Origin: Nocardioides turkmenicus
Lineage (GTDB): Bacteria > Actinomycetota > Actinomycetes > Propionibacteriales > Nocardioidaceae
Direction: 5' to 3'
DNA length: 64,000 bases
Assembly (NCBI RefSeq): GCF_011045035.1
Contig: NZ_JAALAA010000004.1
Span: forward strand, 186,001-250,000
This document shows positions 27,784-37,102 of this stretch, piece by piece (position 1 is the first letter of the stretch; the number at the start of each line of letters is the position of its first letter). Below the pieces are notes generated by a model. The model did not search any database. It saw only the letters and a program-made list of their open reading frames with translations, and was not told the DNA's origin. The position numbers and the translations under genes were made by a program.

Positions 27784-29313
27784 TCAGGCCTTCCGGAACA
27801 TCGAGAGCATGCGACGGGTCACGGCGAAGCCACCGAAGATGTTGATGCTCGCCAGCAGCGTGGCGACACCTGCGAGCACCAGCACCACGTTGTCGGAGAC
27901 GGTCAGCTGCAGCAGCGCACCGACCACGACGATGCCGGAGATCGCGTTGGTCACCGACATCAGCGGGGTGTGGAGCGCGTGGTGCACGTGGCCGATCACG
28001 TAGAACCCGATCACCACCGAGAGCGTCAGCACCGTGAAGTGCCGGGTGATCTCGGCCGGGGCGACCGCGTTGAGCAGGAAGAGCGCGAGCGCACCGGTGC
28101 CGACGAGCGCGAGCTTCGCCCCCGCGGAGAGCGGCTTCTTCTCCTCCTTGACGGCGACCTCAGCCGGGGCGGCGGTCGCAGGGGCCGCCGAGACCTGCAC
28201 CGGCGGAGGCGGCCAGAGCACACCACCGTCGTGCACGACGGTCAGGCCGCGCTGGACCTGGTCCTCGAGATCGAGGGCGAGCACGCCGTCCTTCTCGGGC
28301 GTCACCAGCTTCATCAGGTTCACCAGGTTGGTGCCGTAGAGCTGGCTGGACTGCGCGGGCAGGCGCGCGGGCAGGTCGGTGTAGCCGATGATCGTGACGC
28401 CGTTGGGCGTGGTGACGACCTCGTCCTTGACGGTGCCTTCGACGTTGCCGCCCATCGCGGCGGCCATGTCGACGATGACCGAGCCGGGCTTCATGCTCGC
28501 CACGTCGGCGGCGGTGATCAGCTTCGGCGCCGGGCGGCCCGGGATCAGCGCGGTGGTGACGATGATGTCGACGTCCTTCGCCTGCTCGGAGTAGATCTCC
28601 GCGGCGCGCTGGTCGTAGGCCTCCGAGGTCGCCTTGGCGTAGCCGTCGGTCGACTTCTCGACCTCGACCTCGACCTTCAGGTATTCACCGCCGAGCGACT
28701 TCACCTGGTCGGCGACCTCCGGTCGGGGGTCAGTGGCGCGCACGATCGCGCCCAGCGAGCTCGCCGCGCCGATCGCGGCCAGGCCGGCCACACCGGCACC
28801 GGCGACGAGCACCTTCGCCGGCGGCACCTTGCCCGCCGCGGTCACCTGGCCGGTGAAGAAGCGGCCGAAGTGGTGGGCGGCCTCGACGACGGCGCGGTAG
28901 CCGGCGATGTTGGCCTGGCTGGAGAGGATGTCCATCGACTGGGCCCGCGAGATACGCGGCACCGCGTCCATCGCGAACGCGTCGACCTTGCGGGCGGCCA
29001 AGGCGTCGAGGAGCTCGCCGTTCTGCGCGGGCGCCAGCGGGGCGACCAGCGTGGCGCCGCTCTTCAGCAGCTCGACCTCGCCGATGGCGGGGGCGTTGAC
29101 GCGGAAGACCAGGTCGGCGCCCCACGCGTCGGCGGCCGTGCCGATGCGGGCGCCGGCCTCGGCGTACGCCTCGTCCTTGAAGCTGGACGCCTCCCCGGCG
29201 CCACCCTCGATGACGACGTCATAGCCCAGACCGGTCAGCTGTTTGACGGTCGCGGGGGTGGCCGCGACCCGGGTCTCCCCGGGCTTCGTCTCTCGGGTCA
29301 CTCCGATGAGCAT
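27784..29313 (-). CDS. pntA: NAD(P) transhydrogenase subunit alpha
   Basis: A 509-residue protein starting [20 protein letters not shown]. It combines the soluble NAD-binding domain I (alanine-dehydrogenase-like, [19 protein letters not shown] near residue 170) with a C-terminal membrane part of about four helices ([19 protein letters not shown] onward). The E. coli-like fused form is present rather than split pntAA/pntAB. A perfect palindrome at 29435-29450 lies about 120 bases upstream. Confidence 0.96.
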   Translation of the reverse strand: MLIGVTRETKPGETRVAATPATVKQLTGLGYDVVIEGGAGEASSFKDEAYAEAGARIGTAADAWGADLVFRVNAPAIGEVELLKSGATLVAPLAPAQNGELLDALAARKVDAFAMDAVPRISRAQSMDILSSQANIAGYRAVVEAAHHFGRFFTGQVTAAGKVPPAKVLVAGAGVAGLAAIGAASSLGAIVRATDPRPEVADQVKSLGGEYLKVEVEVEKSTDGYAKATSEAYDQRAAEIYSEQAKDVDIIVTTALIPGRPAPKLITAADVASMKPGSVIVDMAAAMGGNVEGTVKDEVVTTPNGVTIIGYTDLPARLPAQSSQLYGTNLVNLMKLVTPEKDGVLALDLEDQVQRGLTVVHDGGVLWPPPPVQVSAAPATAAPAEVAVKEEKKPLSAGAKLALVGTGALALFLLNAVAPAEITRHFTVLTLSVVIGFYVIGHVHHALHTPLMSVTNAISGIVVVGALLQLTVSDNVVLVLAGVATLLASINIFGGFAVTRRMLSMFRKA

Positions 29314-29434
29314 CCTCGACTCCTTGGGTCTAGCTGCGCAGTGTCTTCAGTCTCCAGCATGGCGGGATCCCGGTCAGCCGATCTGCGTGTGACCGAAGGG
29401 ATGACCGGCACCGGACCGGAACCCCACCGTGCTG

Positions 29435-29450
29435 GTTACCGGCCGGTAAC
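29435..29450. promoter_or_regulatory. Perfect 16-bp palindrome upstream of pntA
   Basis: GTTACCGGCCGGTAAC is perfectly symmetric and lies in the 232-base gap between pntA and the DUF2332 gene, about 120 bases before the pntA ATG. Its form suits a dimeric repressor site; the regulator is unknown. Confidence 0.45.
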
Positions 29451-29545
29451 GGTAGGGCAGATCAGCAGGTGGACACCAGGGTTGGCCGTTTGTATCGGTC
29501 CAAGACCTGTGGCCTTCCTCACGACTCAGCCTCACGGTCTCACGG

Positions 29546-30529
29546 CTACCTCCAGCGGAGTGCCGCGCCGTGACCCTGGAACCAGCCGACTCCTCGACCG
29601 TCGACCGCGAGACGGAAGTGGTGGTCCGGGTCGGGCGGGTTCGACGCCCCGGTCGCGAGGGACGGGATCACCCGCGGGCCCTCGAGACTGATCCAGTGGC
29701 AGCGGCCGGCCGTAACGAGCGTACGCATGCGGTGCTCGAGCTCGACGCGATCATGCTCGTCGAGGTAGGCCGCGGACGCGCTGTGGTGGACCACCGGCGT
29801 CCCGCCCGAGGCGGCGGCGATCTCGAGCGCCTCGTCCAGCCGATCGAGCATGTCGCCGGCGAGGAGGTGCGGCGGGTCGGCCCGGGTCACCTCGATCGCC
29901 GCGGCCAGACGGTCACGGCGCTCGTCGTGGCCGGGCCAGATCAAGGTGAGCAGCCAGCCCATGTCGTCCTCGTCGGTGACGTCGAGCGGGTTGAGGTCGA
30001 TCCCGACGCGAGCGGTGATCTGCGGTCGCGCAGCGGGGACAGGGACCGGCCCGAGCGCCGGGATCCGCAGGGAAGGCCCGCCGGAGCCGCGGAGCTCGCC
30101 CGCGCCGTCCCAGAGGTAGTCGTAGCGGTCCGGGTAGAGGCACAGCCCGGCGCTGGCACCGAGCTCGACGAGCGCGAGCGGCCTGTCATCGAGCATCCCG
30201 AGGGCCGCGACCAGCGCGGTCAGCCGGGCGACCTCGTTGGTCTGCGTACGCCGGGCCAGGATCGTCGCGCGCACCGCCGGCCACTCGGGGCCGAGGAGCA
30301 TGGCCCGCAGGCCGTCGTAGGGACCGGGCTCCAGACCGTGCCAGCGGGCGGCGGCGAAGACCAGGTTGGCCTGCTGCTTCAGCGTGGGCAGGTCGCTCAG
30401 CACCCGGAGCACCTCCGCGTCGTCGGCGACGGCGCTCGCCCAGGCGTGGTAGCAGGGCGAGGTGGACATCTCGACGGCGTGGAGCCGATAGCTCGCTCGG
30501 ATGTCGGTCAGGTCGTTCAGCGGCAGCAT
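29546..30529 (-). CDS. DUF2332 family protein
   Basis: A 327-residue cytoplasmic protein of the DUF2332 family. The start is ATG 30529 behind GAGGAGGAGACGCC; upstream sequence in the same frame is antisense to the neighbouring gene and discarded. Recognisable blocks are LVELGASAGLCLYPDRYDY, a glycine-rich motif like a SAM-binding loop, GIDLNPLDVTDEDD and VVHHSASAAYLDE. The function is unknown; the fold may be methyltransferase-like. It is divergent from the HTH-citrate synthase gene. Confidence 0.8.
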   Translation of the reverse strand: MLPLNDLTDIRASYRLHAVEMSTSPCYHAWASAVADDAEVLRVLSDLPTLKQQANLVFAAARWHGLEPGPYDGLRAMLLGPEWPAVRATILARRTQTNEVARLTALVAALGMLDDRPLALVELGASAGLCLYPDRYDYLWDGAGELRGSGGPSLRIPALGPVPVPAARPQITARVGIDLNPLDVTDEDDMGWLLTLIWPGHDERRDRLAAAIEVTRADPPHLLAGDMLDRLDEALEIAAASGGTPVVHHSASAAYLDEHDRVELEHRMRTLVTAGRCHWISLEGPRVIPSLATGASNPPDPDHHFRLAVDGRGVGWFQGHGAALRWR

Positions 30530-30643
30530 GGCGTCTCCTCCTCGGACGGGTCGGGAGCTCACCGTGCCGCCGCAGGACCGTGCCGCGCGACGTCGATCGA
30601 GTCGACATGGCGCCGGAGCCGGTCGGTGGGCGAGAGTGTCGTC

Positions 30644-31726
30644 GTGACGGAGTGGATCACGACCCGGGAGGCGGCGCAGCGCCTCGGGGTGAAGCGCACG
30701 ACGCTCTACACCTATGTCAGCCGGAGCCTGCTCACCCGGCGCCGCAGCGGTGGCGAGAGCCTGTTCGACCGCGCCGAGATCGACGCGCTGGCCAGCACCC
30801 GCCACCATCCCGGCTCCCCGCTCGGCGTGCTGCCGATGCGTTCGGTCCGCTCGAACGTCAGCGAGGTACGCGAGGGAGAGCTGTTCCTGCGCGGCGTGCC
30901 CCTCGCCGACCTGGCCGACGAGCCGCTGGACGAGGTGGTCGATCTGGTCCTGGGACCGGCTCCCGCGGTGGCGGTCGAGGTGCCGGACCACCTGGCCGAG
31001 CTGCCGCTCGTCCGCCGGCTTCCCGCGCTGGCGCTGTGGGCGGGGTCTCGCGGTGACTGGGTCGAGCCCGGCGCCGCCGCCGGCGCCGCCAAGGGGCTGC
31101 TCGGCGCCGCGCCCCGCGCGCTCGGCGGCGCCGCACCCGCACCAGACCAGCCTGTCGTCGACACGATCTTCGCCGCCGTCGCCGGACGTCGGGGCAGCCC
31201 GCGGGAGGTGGCCACGCTCAACACCGCGCTGGTCGCGCTCCTCGACCACGGCCTGGCCGCCTCGGTGGTCGCGGCCCGGGTCGCGGCCTCGGCTCGGGCT
31301 TCGGCGTACGACTGCCTGGTCGCGGGATACGCCGCGCTCTCCGGGCGGCTGCACGGTGCCATCGGGCCGTCGGCGCTCGCCGTGCTCCGGGACGGCCCGC
31401 CGGCCGACCCGAGCCGGCCGGTGCCCGGGTTCGGGCACTGGCGCCACCCCGAGGGTGACCCGCGGGCCGACGCGATCCTCGCCCGGCTCGCCCTCGTCAA
31501 CGGCTCCGCACCGGCCCTGGCACGCCTGGACGAGATCGCCTCCCGGACCGATCGCCGGCCCAACGTCGACGGGGCGCTCGCGGCGCTCGTCCTCACCTGC
31601 GAGCTGCCCGAGACCGCCGCCGAGGTCTTCTTCCAGGTGGGGCGTACGGTCGGCCTCGCGGCCCACGTCGTCGAGGAGTCGGAGGAGGATCCGCTGCGCT
31701 GGCGCGCGACGGATCCCACCACCTGA
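30644..31726 (+). CDS. HTH domain fused to citrate synthase-like protein
   Basis: A 360-residue protein starting with GTG 30644. The first 60 residues are a MerR/excisionase-type HTH (TTREAAQRLGVKRTTLYTYV, then SRSLLTRRRSGGESLFDRAE). The rest is citrate-synthase-like, with the expected catalytic residues apparently kept: His in LLDHGLAAS, His in GFGHWRHPEGDPRADA and Asp in RPNVDGALA. The middle is Ala/Gly-rich. It may condense an acyl-CoA with an oxoacid, or act as a metabolite-sensing DNA-binding protein. The known actinobacterial annotation is citrate synthase family protein, without clear function. Confidence 0.8.
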   Translation: MTEWITTREAAQRLGVKRTTLYTYVSRSLLTRRRSGGESLFDRAEIDALASTRHHPGSPLGVLPMRSVRSNVSEVREGELFLRGVPLADLADEPLDEVVDLVLGPAPAVAVEVPDHLAELPLVRRLPALALWAGSRGDWVEPGAAAGAAKGLLGAAPRALGGAAPAPDQPVVDTIFAAVAGRRGSPREVATLNTALVALLDHGLAASVVAARVAASARASAYDCLVAGYAALSGRLHGAIGPSALAVLRDGPPADPSRPVPGFGHWRHPEGDPRADAILARLALVNGSAPALARLDEIASRTDRRPNVDGALAALVLTCELPETAAEVFFQVGRTVGLAAHVVEESEEDPLRWRATDPTT

Positions 31727-31734
31727 CCCGCGCA

Positions 31735-32748
31735 TCAACCCGCGGACCGCTCGCTGTCGAGCTGGTCCATGAACTGGGTGGGATAGCGGTCACCACGGGC
31801 GGCACCGACGGGGACGGCCGCGTCGATGCGGGCGAGGTCGGCCTCGTCGAGCTCGACCGCGTTCGCCCCGGCCATGGACTCCACCTGGCTCACCCGACGG
31901 GAGCCGATGACCGGCACGATGTGCTCGCCCTGGGCCGCGACCCAGGCGATCGCCAGCTGCGCCAGGGTGACGCCCTTGTCCTCGGCGATCTGCTCCAGCG
32001 CCGTGACCAGCGCCCGGTTGTGGTCGAGGTTGTCGCCCTGGAAACGCGGCATGATCGCCTGCGCTCCGCCGATGCGTCCGCTGCCACCGATCAACCCGCG
32101 CCCGAGGACGCTGTACGCCGTGATCCCGATCCCCAGCTCGCGACACGTGTCGAGGATTCCGTTGGTCTCGATCCCCCTGCTGAGCAGGGAGTACTCGATC
32201 TGCAGATCGGCGATCTGAGCCACAGCGGCAGCCCGACGGATGGTCTCGGCGCTGACCTCGCTGAGCCCGATGTGGCGTACGTAGCCGGCGTCGACCATCT
32301 CCTGGACCGCACCCACGGTCTCCTCGATCGGCACCTGCGGGTCCACGCGCGCGGGGCGGTAGATGTCGATGTGGTCGGTGCCCAGCCGCTGCAGCGAGTA
32401 CGCCACGAACGACTTGGCCGCCTCCGGCCGCCCGTCGAACCCCACCGGCATCCCGCCGACGGGATCGAGCAGCGCGCCGAACTTGACCGAGAGCACGACG
32501 TCGTCGCGGTTCCGGTCGCGCAGGGCCTGGCCGATGAGCATCTCGTTGTGACCGGCACCGTAGAAGTCGCCGGTGTCGATGAGGGTGCCGCCGGCGTCGA
32601 GATAGGCGTGGATCACGGCGACGCCGTCGGCGTCGTCCACAGCACCGTACGCACCGGACAGGCTCATCCCGCCGAGCGCGGGCGAGGTCACCATGGGCCC
32701 GGTCGCGCCGAGCCGTCTGTTGCTGAACATGAGGTTGGAGGTCGTCAT
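31735..32748 (-). CDS. Aldo/keto reductase
   Basis: A 337-residue NADPH-dependent oxidoreductase starting at ATG 32748 (MTTSNLMFSNRRLG). The TIM-barrel signatures include GGTLIDTGDFYGAGHNE (catalytic Asp and Tyr), LSVKFGALLD with the catalytic Lys, HIGLSEVSAETI and PVIGSRRVSQVES for the cofactor. The usual catalytic His has no clear equivalent: YRPARVDPQVPIEET stands where many members have R-x-D. It is divergent from the MmyB regulator across a short region holding a CCAGGGA dyad, which suggests repression by it. The substrate is unknown. Confidence 0.93.
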   Translation of the reverse strand: MTTSNLMFSNRRLGATGPMVTSPALGGMSLSGAYGAVDDADGVAVIHAYLDAGGTLIDTGDFYGAGHNEMLIGQALRDRNRDDVVLSVKFGALLDPVGGMPVGFDGRPEAAKSFVAYSLQRLGTDHIDIYRPARVDPQVPIEETVGAVQEMVDAGYVRHIGLSEVSAETIRRAAAVAQIADLQIEYSLLSRGIETNGILDTCRELGIGITAYSVLGRGLIGGSGRIGGAQAIMPRFQGDNLDHNRALVTALEQIAEDKGVTLAQLAIAWVAAQGEHIVPVIGSRRVSQVESMAGANAVELDEADLARIDAAVPVGAARGDRYPTQFMDQLDSERSAG

Positions 32749-32795
32749 GTCTCCAGCGTGCGGGCGGATCGGGGCGGGCGGCAGGCCGGGCACAT

Positions 32796-32816
32796 CCAGG
32801 GACGCACTCTCCCTGG
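32796..32816. promoter_or_regulatory. CCAGGGA-N7-TCCCTGG dyad between AKR and MmyB regulator
   Basis: Perfect 7-base arms CCAGGGA (32796-32802) and TCCCTGG (32810-32816) lie between the two divergent starts. This arrangement is usual for MmyB-type repressors controlling their divergently transcribed oxidoreductase. Confidence 0.6.
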
Positions 32817-32849
32817 TTGCGGCTCGACCGCCCCCGGATACTGGGAGAT

Positions 32850-33677
32850 GTGATCGACCGCGACGGCCTCGCCGACTTCCTCCGCCGGCGCCGGGCGCTC
32901 GTCCGCCCGGCCGATGTCGGCCTGCCCGACGGAGTGCGGCGGCGTACGCCCGGCCTCCGGCGGGAGGAGGTCGCCCTTCTCGCCGGCGTCTCCACCGACC
33001 ACTACACCCGGCTCGAGCAGGCCCGGGGCTCGGCGCCGTCGGCGCAGGTGGTGAAGGCGATCGCCCGCGCGCTGCAGTGCGACGAGGACCAGCGCGACCA
33101 CCTCTACTACCTGGCCGGGATGACTCCGCCCCCGCGTCGAGGCCACGTACGTCCCGGGCTGATCGCGCTCGCCAACCGGCTGACCGACCTGCCTGTCGTG
33201 ATCTGCACCGACCTCGGCGAGGTCGTCTTCTTCAACCCGCTCGCCGAGCTGCTCCTGGCTCATCTGGTCGGGGAGGGCGAGCGCGGGAGCAACATGGTCT
33301 GGCGCTGGTTCACCGACCCGGCGTTCCGCGCCATGCCGGAGGAGGACTGGCCACGCATCTCCGCGGCCCACGTGAGCGACCTGCGCGCGACGTACGCCCG
33401 TCGCTCCGGCGACTCCGACGTCACCTCCCTCGTCGAGGATCTGCTGGCCGCCAGCGAGGAGTTCCGGGGGCTCTGGGAGCAGCACGAGGTGGGCGTACGC
33501 CGCGCCGACCGGAAGACGTTCCTGCATCCTCGGGTCGGCGCGGTGACGGTCCGCTGCGAGGTGCTCGTGACCGAGGGTCACGAGGTCCAGCTGCTCGCCT
33601 ACTTCCCCGCTGAGGGCACCGATGCCGCGGAGAAGCTCGAGCTGCTCGGCGTCATCGGGACCCAGGCGTTCAGCTGA
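32850..33677 (+). CDS. MmyB-type XRE regulator
   Basis: A 275-residue regulator starting at GTG 32850 (ATCGACCGCGACGGC follows) with GGGAG just upstream. The N-terminal HTH is RRTPGLRREEVALLAGVSTDHYTRLEQ-like, and the C-terminal MmyB ligand domain has VFFNPLAELLLAHL, RSGDSDVTSLVEDLLAASEEF, LWEQHEV and FLHPRVGAVTVRCE. It likely controls the aldo/keto reductase across the dyad at 32796-32816. It converges on the glycosyltransferase gene 6 bases downstream. Confidence 0.92.
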   Translation: MIDRDGLADFLRRRRALVRPADVGLPDGVRRRTPGLRREEVALLAGVSTDHYTRLEQARGSAPSAQVVKAIARALQCDEDQRDHLYYLAGMTPPPRRGHVRPGLIALANRLTDLPVVICTDLGEVVFFNPLAELLLAHLVGEGERGSNMVWRWFTDPAFRAMPEEDWPRISAAHVSDLRATYARRSGDSDVTSLVEDLLAASEEFRGLWEQHEVGVRRADRKTFLHPRVGAVTVRCEVLVTEGHEVQLLAYFPAEGTDAAEKLELLGVIGTQAFS

Positions 33678-33683
33678 TCGTGC

Positions 33684-34901
33684 CTATCCGCGGATGTGCA
33701 TCACCCACCTCAGGATGACGAACCTCAGCAACGTGGCGGTCGCGTTGGCCACGAAGAGGGCGACCAGCTCGGTCGTGTGAGCAGCGCCCGGCGCCGCCGC
33801 GTGCAGGACGGCGAGCGAACCGGAGGTCAGCCCGAGGCCGAGCCCGAAGGCGATCAGGCCGGCGGCGTGGTGCTTGACCATGCCCTGGCGTCTGGAGATC
33901 CCGAAGGTGAGCCGGCGGTTGGCGGCGGTGTTGGCGACCGCGGTGACCAGCAGCGCGACCAGGTTGGCGACCTGGGCGCCGACCGAGACGCGGAGCAGGA
34001 GATAGAGCACCAGATAGGCGAGCGTGCTCATCACGCCGATCGCCGCGAACGTCACCAGCTGCTCCGGCAGACCCTTCTTCCGGGCCGCCGGCACTGCCGT
34101 CGGCGAGCCGGTCGAGACCACCTCGCGCAGGTCGATCCGCCCGGAGACGAGTCCCCCGAGGAGCCGAGCGACGCCGCGTACGTCCTCCTTGACGGTCTTC
34201 GCGATGTCGACCCTGGAGTCCGGGTCGTCGACCCAGTCCACCGGCACCTCGTGGATGCGCAGACCGGCCTCGGAAGCGAGCACGAGGAGCTCGGTGTCGA
34301 AGAACCAGCTGTCGTCCTCGACGAGCGGGAGCAGCTGCTCGGCGACGTCGCGGCGGATCGCCTTGAAGCCGCACTGGGCGTCGGTGAACTGCGCCGACAG
34401 CACCGTGTGCAGGAGCAGGTTGTAACCCTTGGACAGGATGTCCCGCTTCGGGCCGCGCTGGATCCGGCTGCCGTGGGCGAGACGGGTGCCGATCGCCAGG
34501 TCGGAGTGGCCCGACAGCAGCGGCGCCAGCAGCGGGGCCAGGGCGCGCAGGTCGGTGGAGAGGTCGACGTCCATGTAGCCGACCACCTCTGCCCGCGACG
34601 TGGACCAAGCAGCCTTGAGCGCTCTTCCCCGGCCCTTCTCGTCCAGATGGATCGCCCGGACCCGGGTGAGCTCGGTCGCGAGCCGCTCCGCGATCTCCCA
34701 GGTGCCGTCGGTGCTCGCGTTGTCGGCGATCGTGATCGTCGTCGAGTAGGGCAGGGTGCGCAGGTAGCCGTCGAGGTGGCGGACCGACGCCTCCAGGCTC
34801 TTCTCTTCGTTGTGGACCGGGATCACCAGGTCGATCGCGGTCAGCAGCCTCTTCTCGTCGACCACCCACAACCCGTTGGAGAATGCCGTTCCCGCCGTCA
34901 C
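33684..34901 (-). CDS. GT2 glycosyltransferase with C-terminal GtrA-like membrane domain
   Basis: A 405-residue protein starting at GTG 34901, which overlaps the stop of the upstream gene (GTGA). The GT2 domain has VIPVHNEEKSLEASVRHL, ADNASTDGTWE, the D-x-D site YMDVDLSTD and SWFFDTELLVLA, like dolichyl-phosphate glucose/mannose synthases. The last about 130 residues form four helices with NTAANRRLTFGI, a GtrA-like signature. It probably transfers a sugar to polyprenyl phosphate on the cytoplasmic side for use by the adjacent GT39-type enzyme. Confidence 0.92.
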   Translation of the reverse strand: MTAGTAFSNGLWVVDEKRLLTAIDLVIPVHNEEKSLEASVRHLDGYLRTLPYSTTITIADNASTDGTWEIAERLATELTRVRAIHLDEKGRGRALKAAWSTSRAEVVGYMDVDLSTDLRALAPLLAPLLSGHSDLAIGTRLAHGSRIQRGPKRDILSKGYNLLLHTVLSAQFTDAQCGFKAIRRDVAEQLLPLVEDDSWFFDTELLVLASEAGLRIHEVPVDWVDDPDSRVDIAKTVKEDVRGVARLLGGLVSGRIDLREVVSTGSPTAVPAARKKGLPEQLVTFAAIGVMSTLAYLVLYLLLRVSVGAQVANLVALLVTAVANTAANRRLTFGISRRQGMVKHHAAGLIAFGLGLGLTSGSLAVLHAAAPGAAHTTELVALFVANATATLLRFVILRWVMHIRG

Positions 34902-36886
34902 GAGGCGCCCTCCGTCAGGTCGTAGACGGTGGTGTCGCCGATGGTGGTCTCGGTGAAGTTCTCCGTCACCCAGGCGGTGATCTCGGAGGCACTGGAGGTC
35001 TCGTCGCCGCCACGCATGCCGCCCATGCCGCCCATCCCGCCGCCGGCGATGAAGTAGTGGATCTCGCCCTCGGCGACGTACTCCTGGAACTGCTCGAGCG
35101 CGATGCTGTTCGACGTGCCGTTGAAGCCGCCGATCGCCATCACGGCCTCGCCGGTCTCGAGCTGGAGTCCGGCCGCGGTCTGGGAGCCGATGGACGCCGC
35201 CACCCAGGTGTAGTTGCCGGCGTTGGTGCTGACGGCGTCGGCCAGCTCCTCGTCGACCTGGCCGCCGCCCATCATGCCGCCGCCGCGTATGCCGCCGTCT
35301 CCGCCGGGCATCTGCTGCGGCTGGCCGTTCGGCGGGGTGCCGGTCGGCGGAGTCCCGTTGAACTGGCCGCCGGGCCCACCGCCCGGCATGGCCCGGCCTC
35401 CACCACCCGGGCCGCCCATCCCGCTCTGGTACGGCCCGGCGGTCACGATCGAGCCGGTGTGAGGAGAGCCGATCGTCTGGAGGGCGTACGCAGCAGGCCC
35501 GATGCCCAGGGCCACTGCCGCCGCCGCGAGAACCGCCGCCGACGCCCGCCGGGTGAACCGGTCCGCGAAGACGAACGCGGCGGCGACCCCGAGACCGATG
35601 ATCAGGACGTGCCAGCGCAGCGCGTCGTACGGCTGCTGTCCCGACTGCCCGAGCAGCATCCAGCCCCACACCGAGCTGCCGGCCATGGCGACCGTCAGGG
35701 TGATCCGGGCGAGGAGGCTGTCCCGGTCGCGCAACAGGATGACGGTGCCGACGACGACGGTGATCGCGATCCATGGAGCCAGCGCGACCACGTAGTAGTC
35801 GTGGTAGATGCCCTCCATGAAGGAGAAGACCAGGCCGGTGACGAGCATCGTCGTGCCGCTGAGCATCAGCGCGGCACGCGTCAGATCCGTCCGCGGCGTC
35901 TTGCGCAGCGCGACCAGTCCGGTGACGAGGAGGAGCAGGGCAGCGGGCAGCAGCCAGGAGACCATGCCACCGGAGACGCCCTGGAAGAGACGCAGTGCAC
36001 CGGCCGCGCTGGAGAAGCCGGCGTTGCCGAGCCCGCCGTAGTCACCGCCGTTGAGCCGGCCCACGCCGTTGTAGCCGAGCGTCAGCTCGAGGAGCGAGTT
36101 GCCGGTCGAGCCGTCGATGTAGGGCCGCCAGGACTCGGGGACGAGCTCGACGATCGCGATGTACCAGCCGGCGCTGACGACCATCGCCACGAAGCAGGCG
36201 ACGCCGTGCGCCATCCTCCGCCCGAGCGAGCCCTTGCCCGCGATCAGGTAGACGACCGCGATCGCCGGGATGATCAGGAACGCCTGCAGCATCTTGGCCA
36301 GGAACGCGAAGCCGAGCAGCACACCGGCCAGCACCATCCACCGGCCCTTCCCCGTCTCGATCGCCTTCAACGTCGAGAACCCGGCGCCGACCAGCAGCAG
36401 GAGCAGCAGCGCGTCGGGGTTGTTGAACCGGAACATCAGCGCCGCCGCCGGCGTCAGCGCGGTGAACGCGCCTGCCGCGATCCCGGCCTGCCACGGCGCG
36501 ACCTTCTTGACGAGGCCGTGGACCAGCCCGACCGTCGCCACGCCCATCAGCGCCTGCGGGACCAGGATGCTCCAGGAGGACAGCCCGAAGATGCGTACGG
36601 ACAGGCCCGTCACCCACAGCGAAGCCGGCGGCTTGTCGACGGTGATCGAGCTGCTCGCGTCGAGTGCCCCGAAGAACCACGCCTTCCAGCTCTCGCCGCC
36701 GGCCTGGGCGGCGGCGGAGTAGTACTGGTTGGCATACCCCGACTCGGCGAGCGTCCACAGGTACGCGACTGCTGTCAGGGCGAGCAGGATCATCAGGGAC
36801 GCGCGCTCGGGGGTCGGGCGCCATCGTGTCGTCGGTGTCGGCTCGGGCGCCGATCGTGCTGTCTGTGGGTCCAGGAGCTGGGTCAT
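34898..36886 (-). CDS. GT39/ArnT-like membrane glycosyltransferase (YkcB type)
   Basis: A 662-residue membrane protein starting at ATG 36886. The first extracytoplasmic loop has AQAGGESWKAWFFGALDASS and the dolichyl-P-mannose transferase-like SSITVDKPPASLWV. About 12 helices follow, then an external Gly/Met/Pro-rich region (GMGGPGGGGRAMPGGGPGG, GGMGGMGGMRGG) and a small soluble domain. The family moves a sugar from polyprenyl phosphate to an envelope acceptor. It is coupled by GTGA to the GT2-GtrA gene, the normal donor partner. Confidence 0.9.
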   Translation of the reverse strand: MTQLLDPQTARSAPEPTPTTRWRPTPERASLMILLALTAVAYLWTLAESGYANQYYSAAAQAGGESWKAWFFGALDASSSITVDKPPASLWVTGLSVRIFGLSSWSILVPQALMGVATVGLVHGLVKKVAPWQAGIAAGAFTALTPAAALMFRFNNPDALLLLLLVGAGFSTLKAIETGKGRWMVLAGVLLGFAFLAKMLQAFLIIPAIAVVYLIAGKGSLGRRMAHGVACFVAMVVSAGWYIAIVELVPESWRPYIDGSTGNSLLELTLGYNGVGRLNGGDYGGLGNAGFSSAAGALRLFQGVSGGMVSWLLPAALLLLVTGLVALRKTPRTDLTRAALMLSGTTMLVTGLVFSFMEGIYHDYYVVALAPWIAITVVVGTVILLRDRDSLLARITLTVAMAGSSVWGWMLLGQSGQQPYDALRWHVLIIGLGVAAAFVFADRFTRRASAAVLAAAAVALGIGPAAYALQTIGSPHTGSIVTAGPYQSGMGGPGGGGRAMPGGGPGGQFNGTPPTGTPPNGQPQQMPGGDGGIRGGGMMGGGQVDEELADAVSTNAGNYTWVAASIGSQTAAGLQLETGEAVMAIGGFNGTSNSIALEQFQEYVAEGEIHYFIAGGGMGGMGGMRGGDETSSASEITAWVTENFTETTIGDTTVYDLTEGAS

Positions 36887-37060
36887 GGTGACCACGCTCG
36901 ATCGTCGGCCTGTGGTCGTCGTACGGTGTGGCTGTGAGCGGCTTATGTGCTGTGGCTCACCGATGTGTCCAAAGGTCCGCGACGCGCCGTACGTGTCGGA
37001 GATCACGTCCCCGTGCCTAACCACCTGGTGGAACGGATTCGGAGGGTTACCCGACCCCCT

Positions 37061-37079
37061 TTAGGCTTGCCTTAGTACA
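37061..37079. promoter_or_regulatory. Candidate IdeR/DtxR iron box upstream of fprA
   Basis: TTAGGCTTGCCTTAGTACA matches about 12 of 19 positions of the iron box TTAGGTTAGCCTAACCTAA and lies about 25 bases before the fprA ATG. It would place fprA under iron-dependent repression. The match is partial and needs comparison. Confidence 0.45.
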
Positions 37080-37102
37080 TCCACGGAAGGTTGAACTCCC
37101 TT

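Noticed and set aside
30529-31738. N-terminal extension of the DUF2332 protein to 730 residues
   Set aside because: The extension is antisense to the HTH-citrate synthase gene, while a strong ribosome site marks the ATG at 30529.
34902-35774. N-terminal extension of the GT2-GtrA protein to 696 residues
   Set aside because: It runs through the same-strand GT39 gene in another frame; the coupled GTG at 34901 is the natural start.
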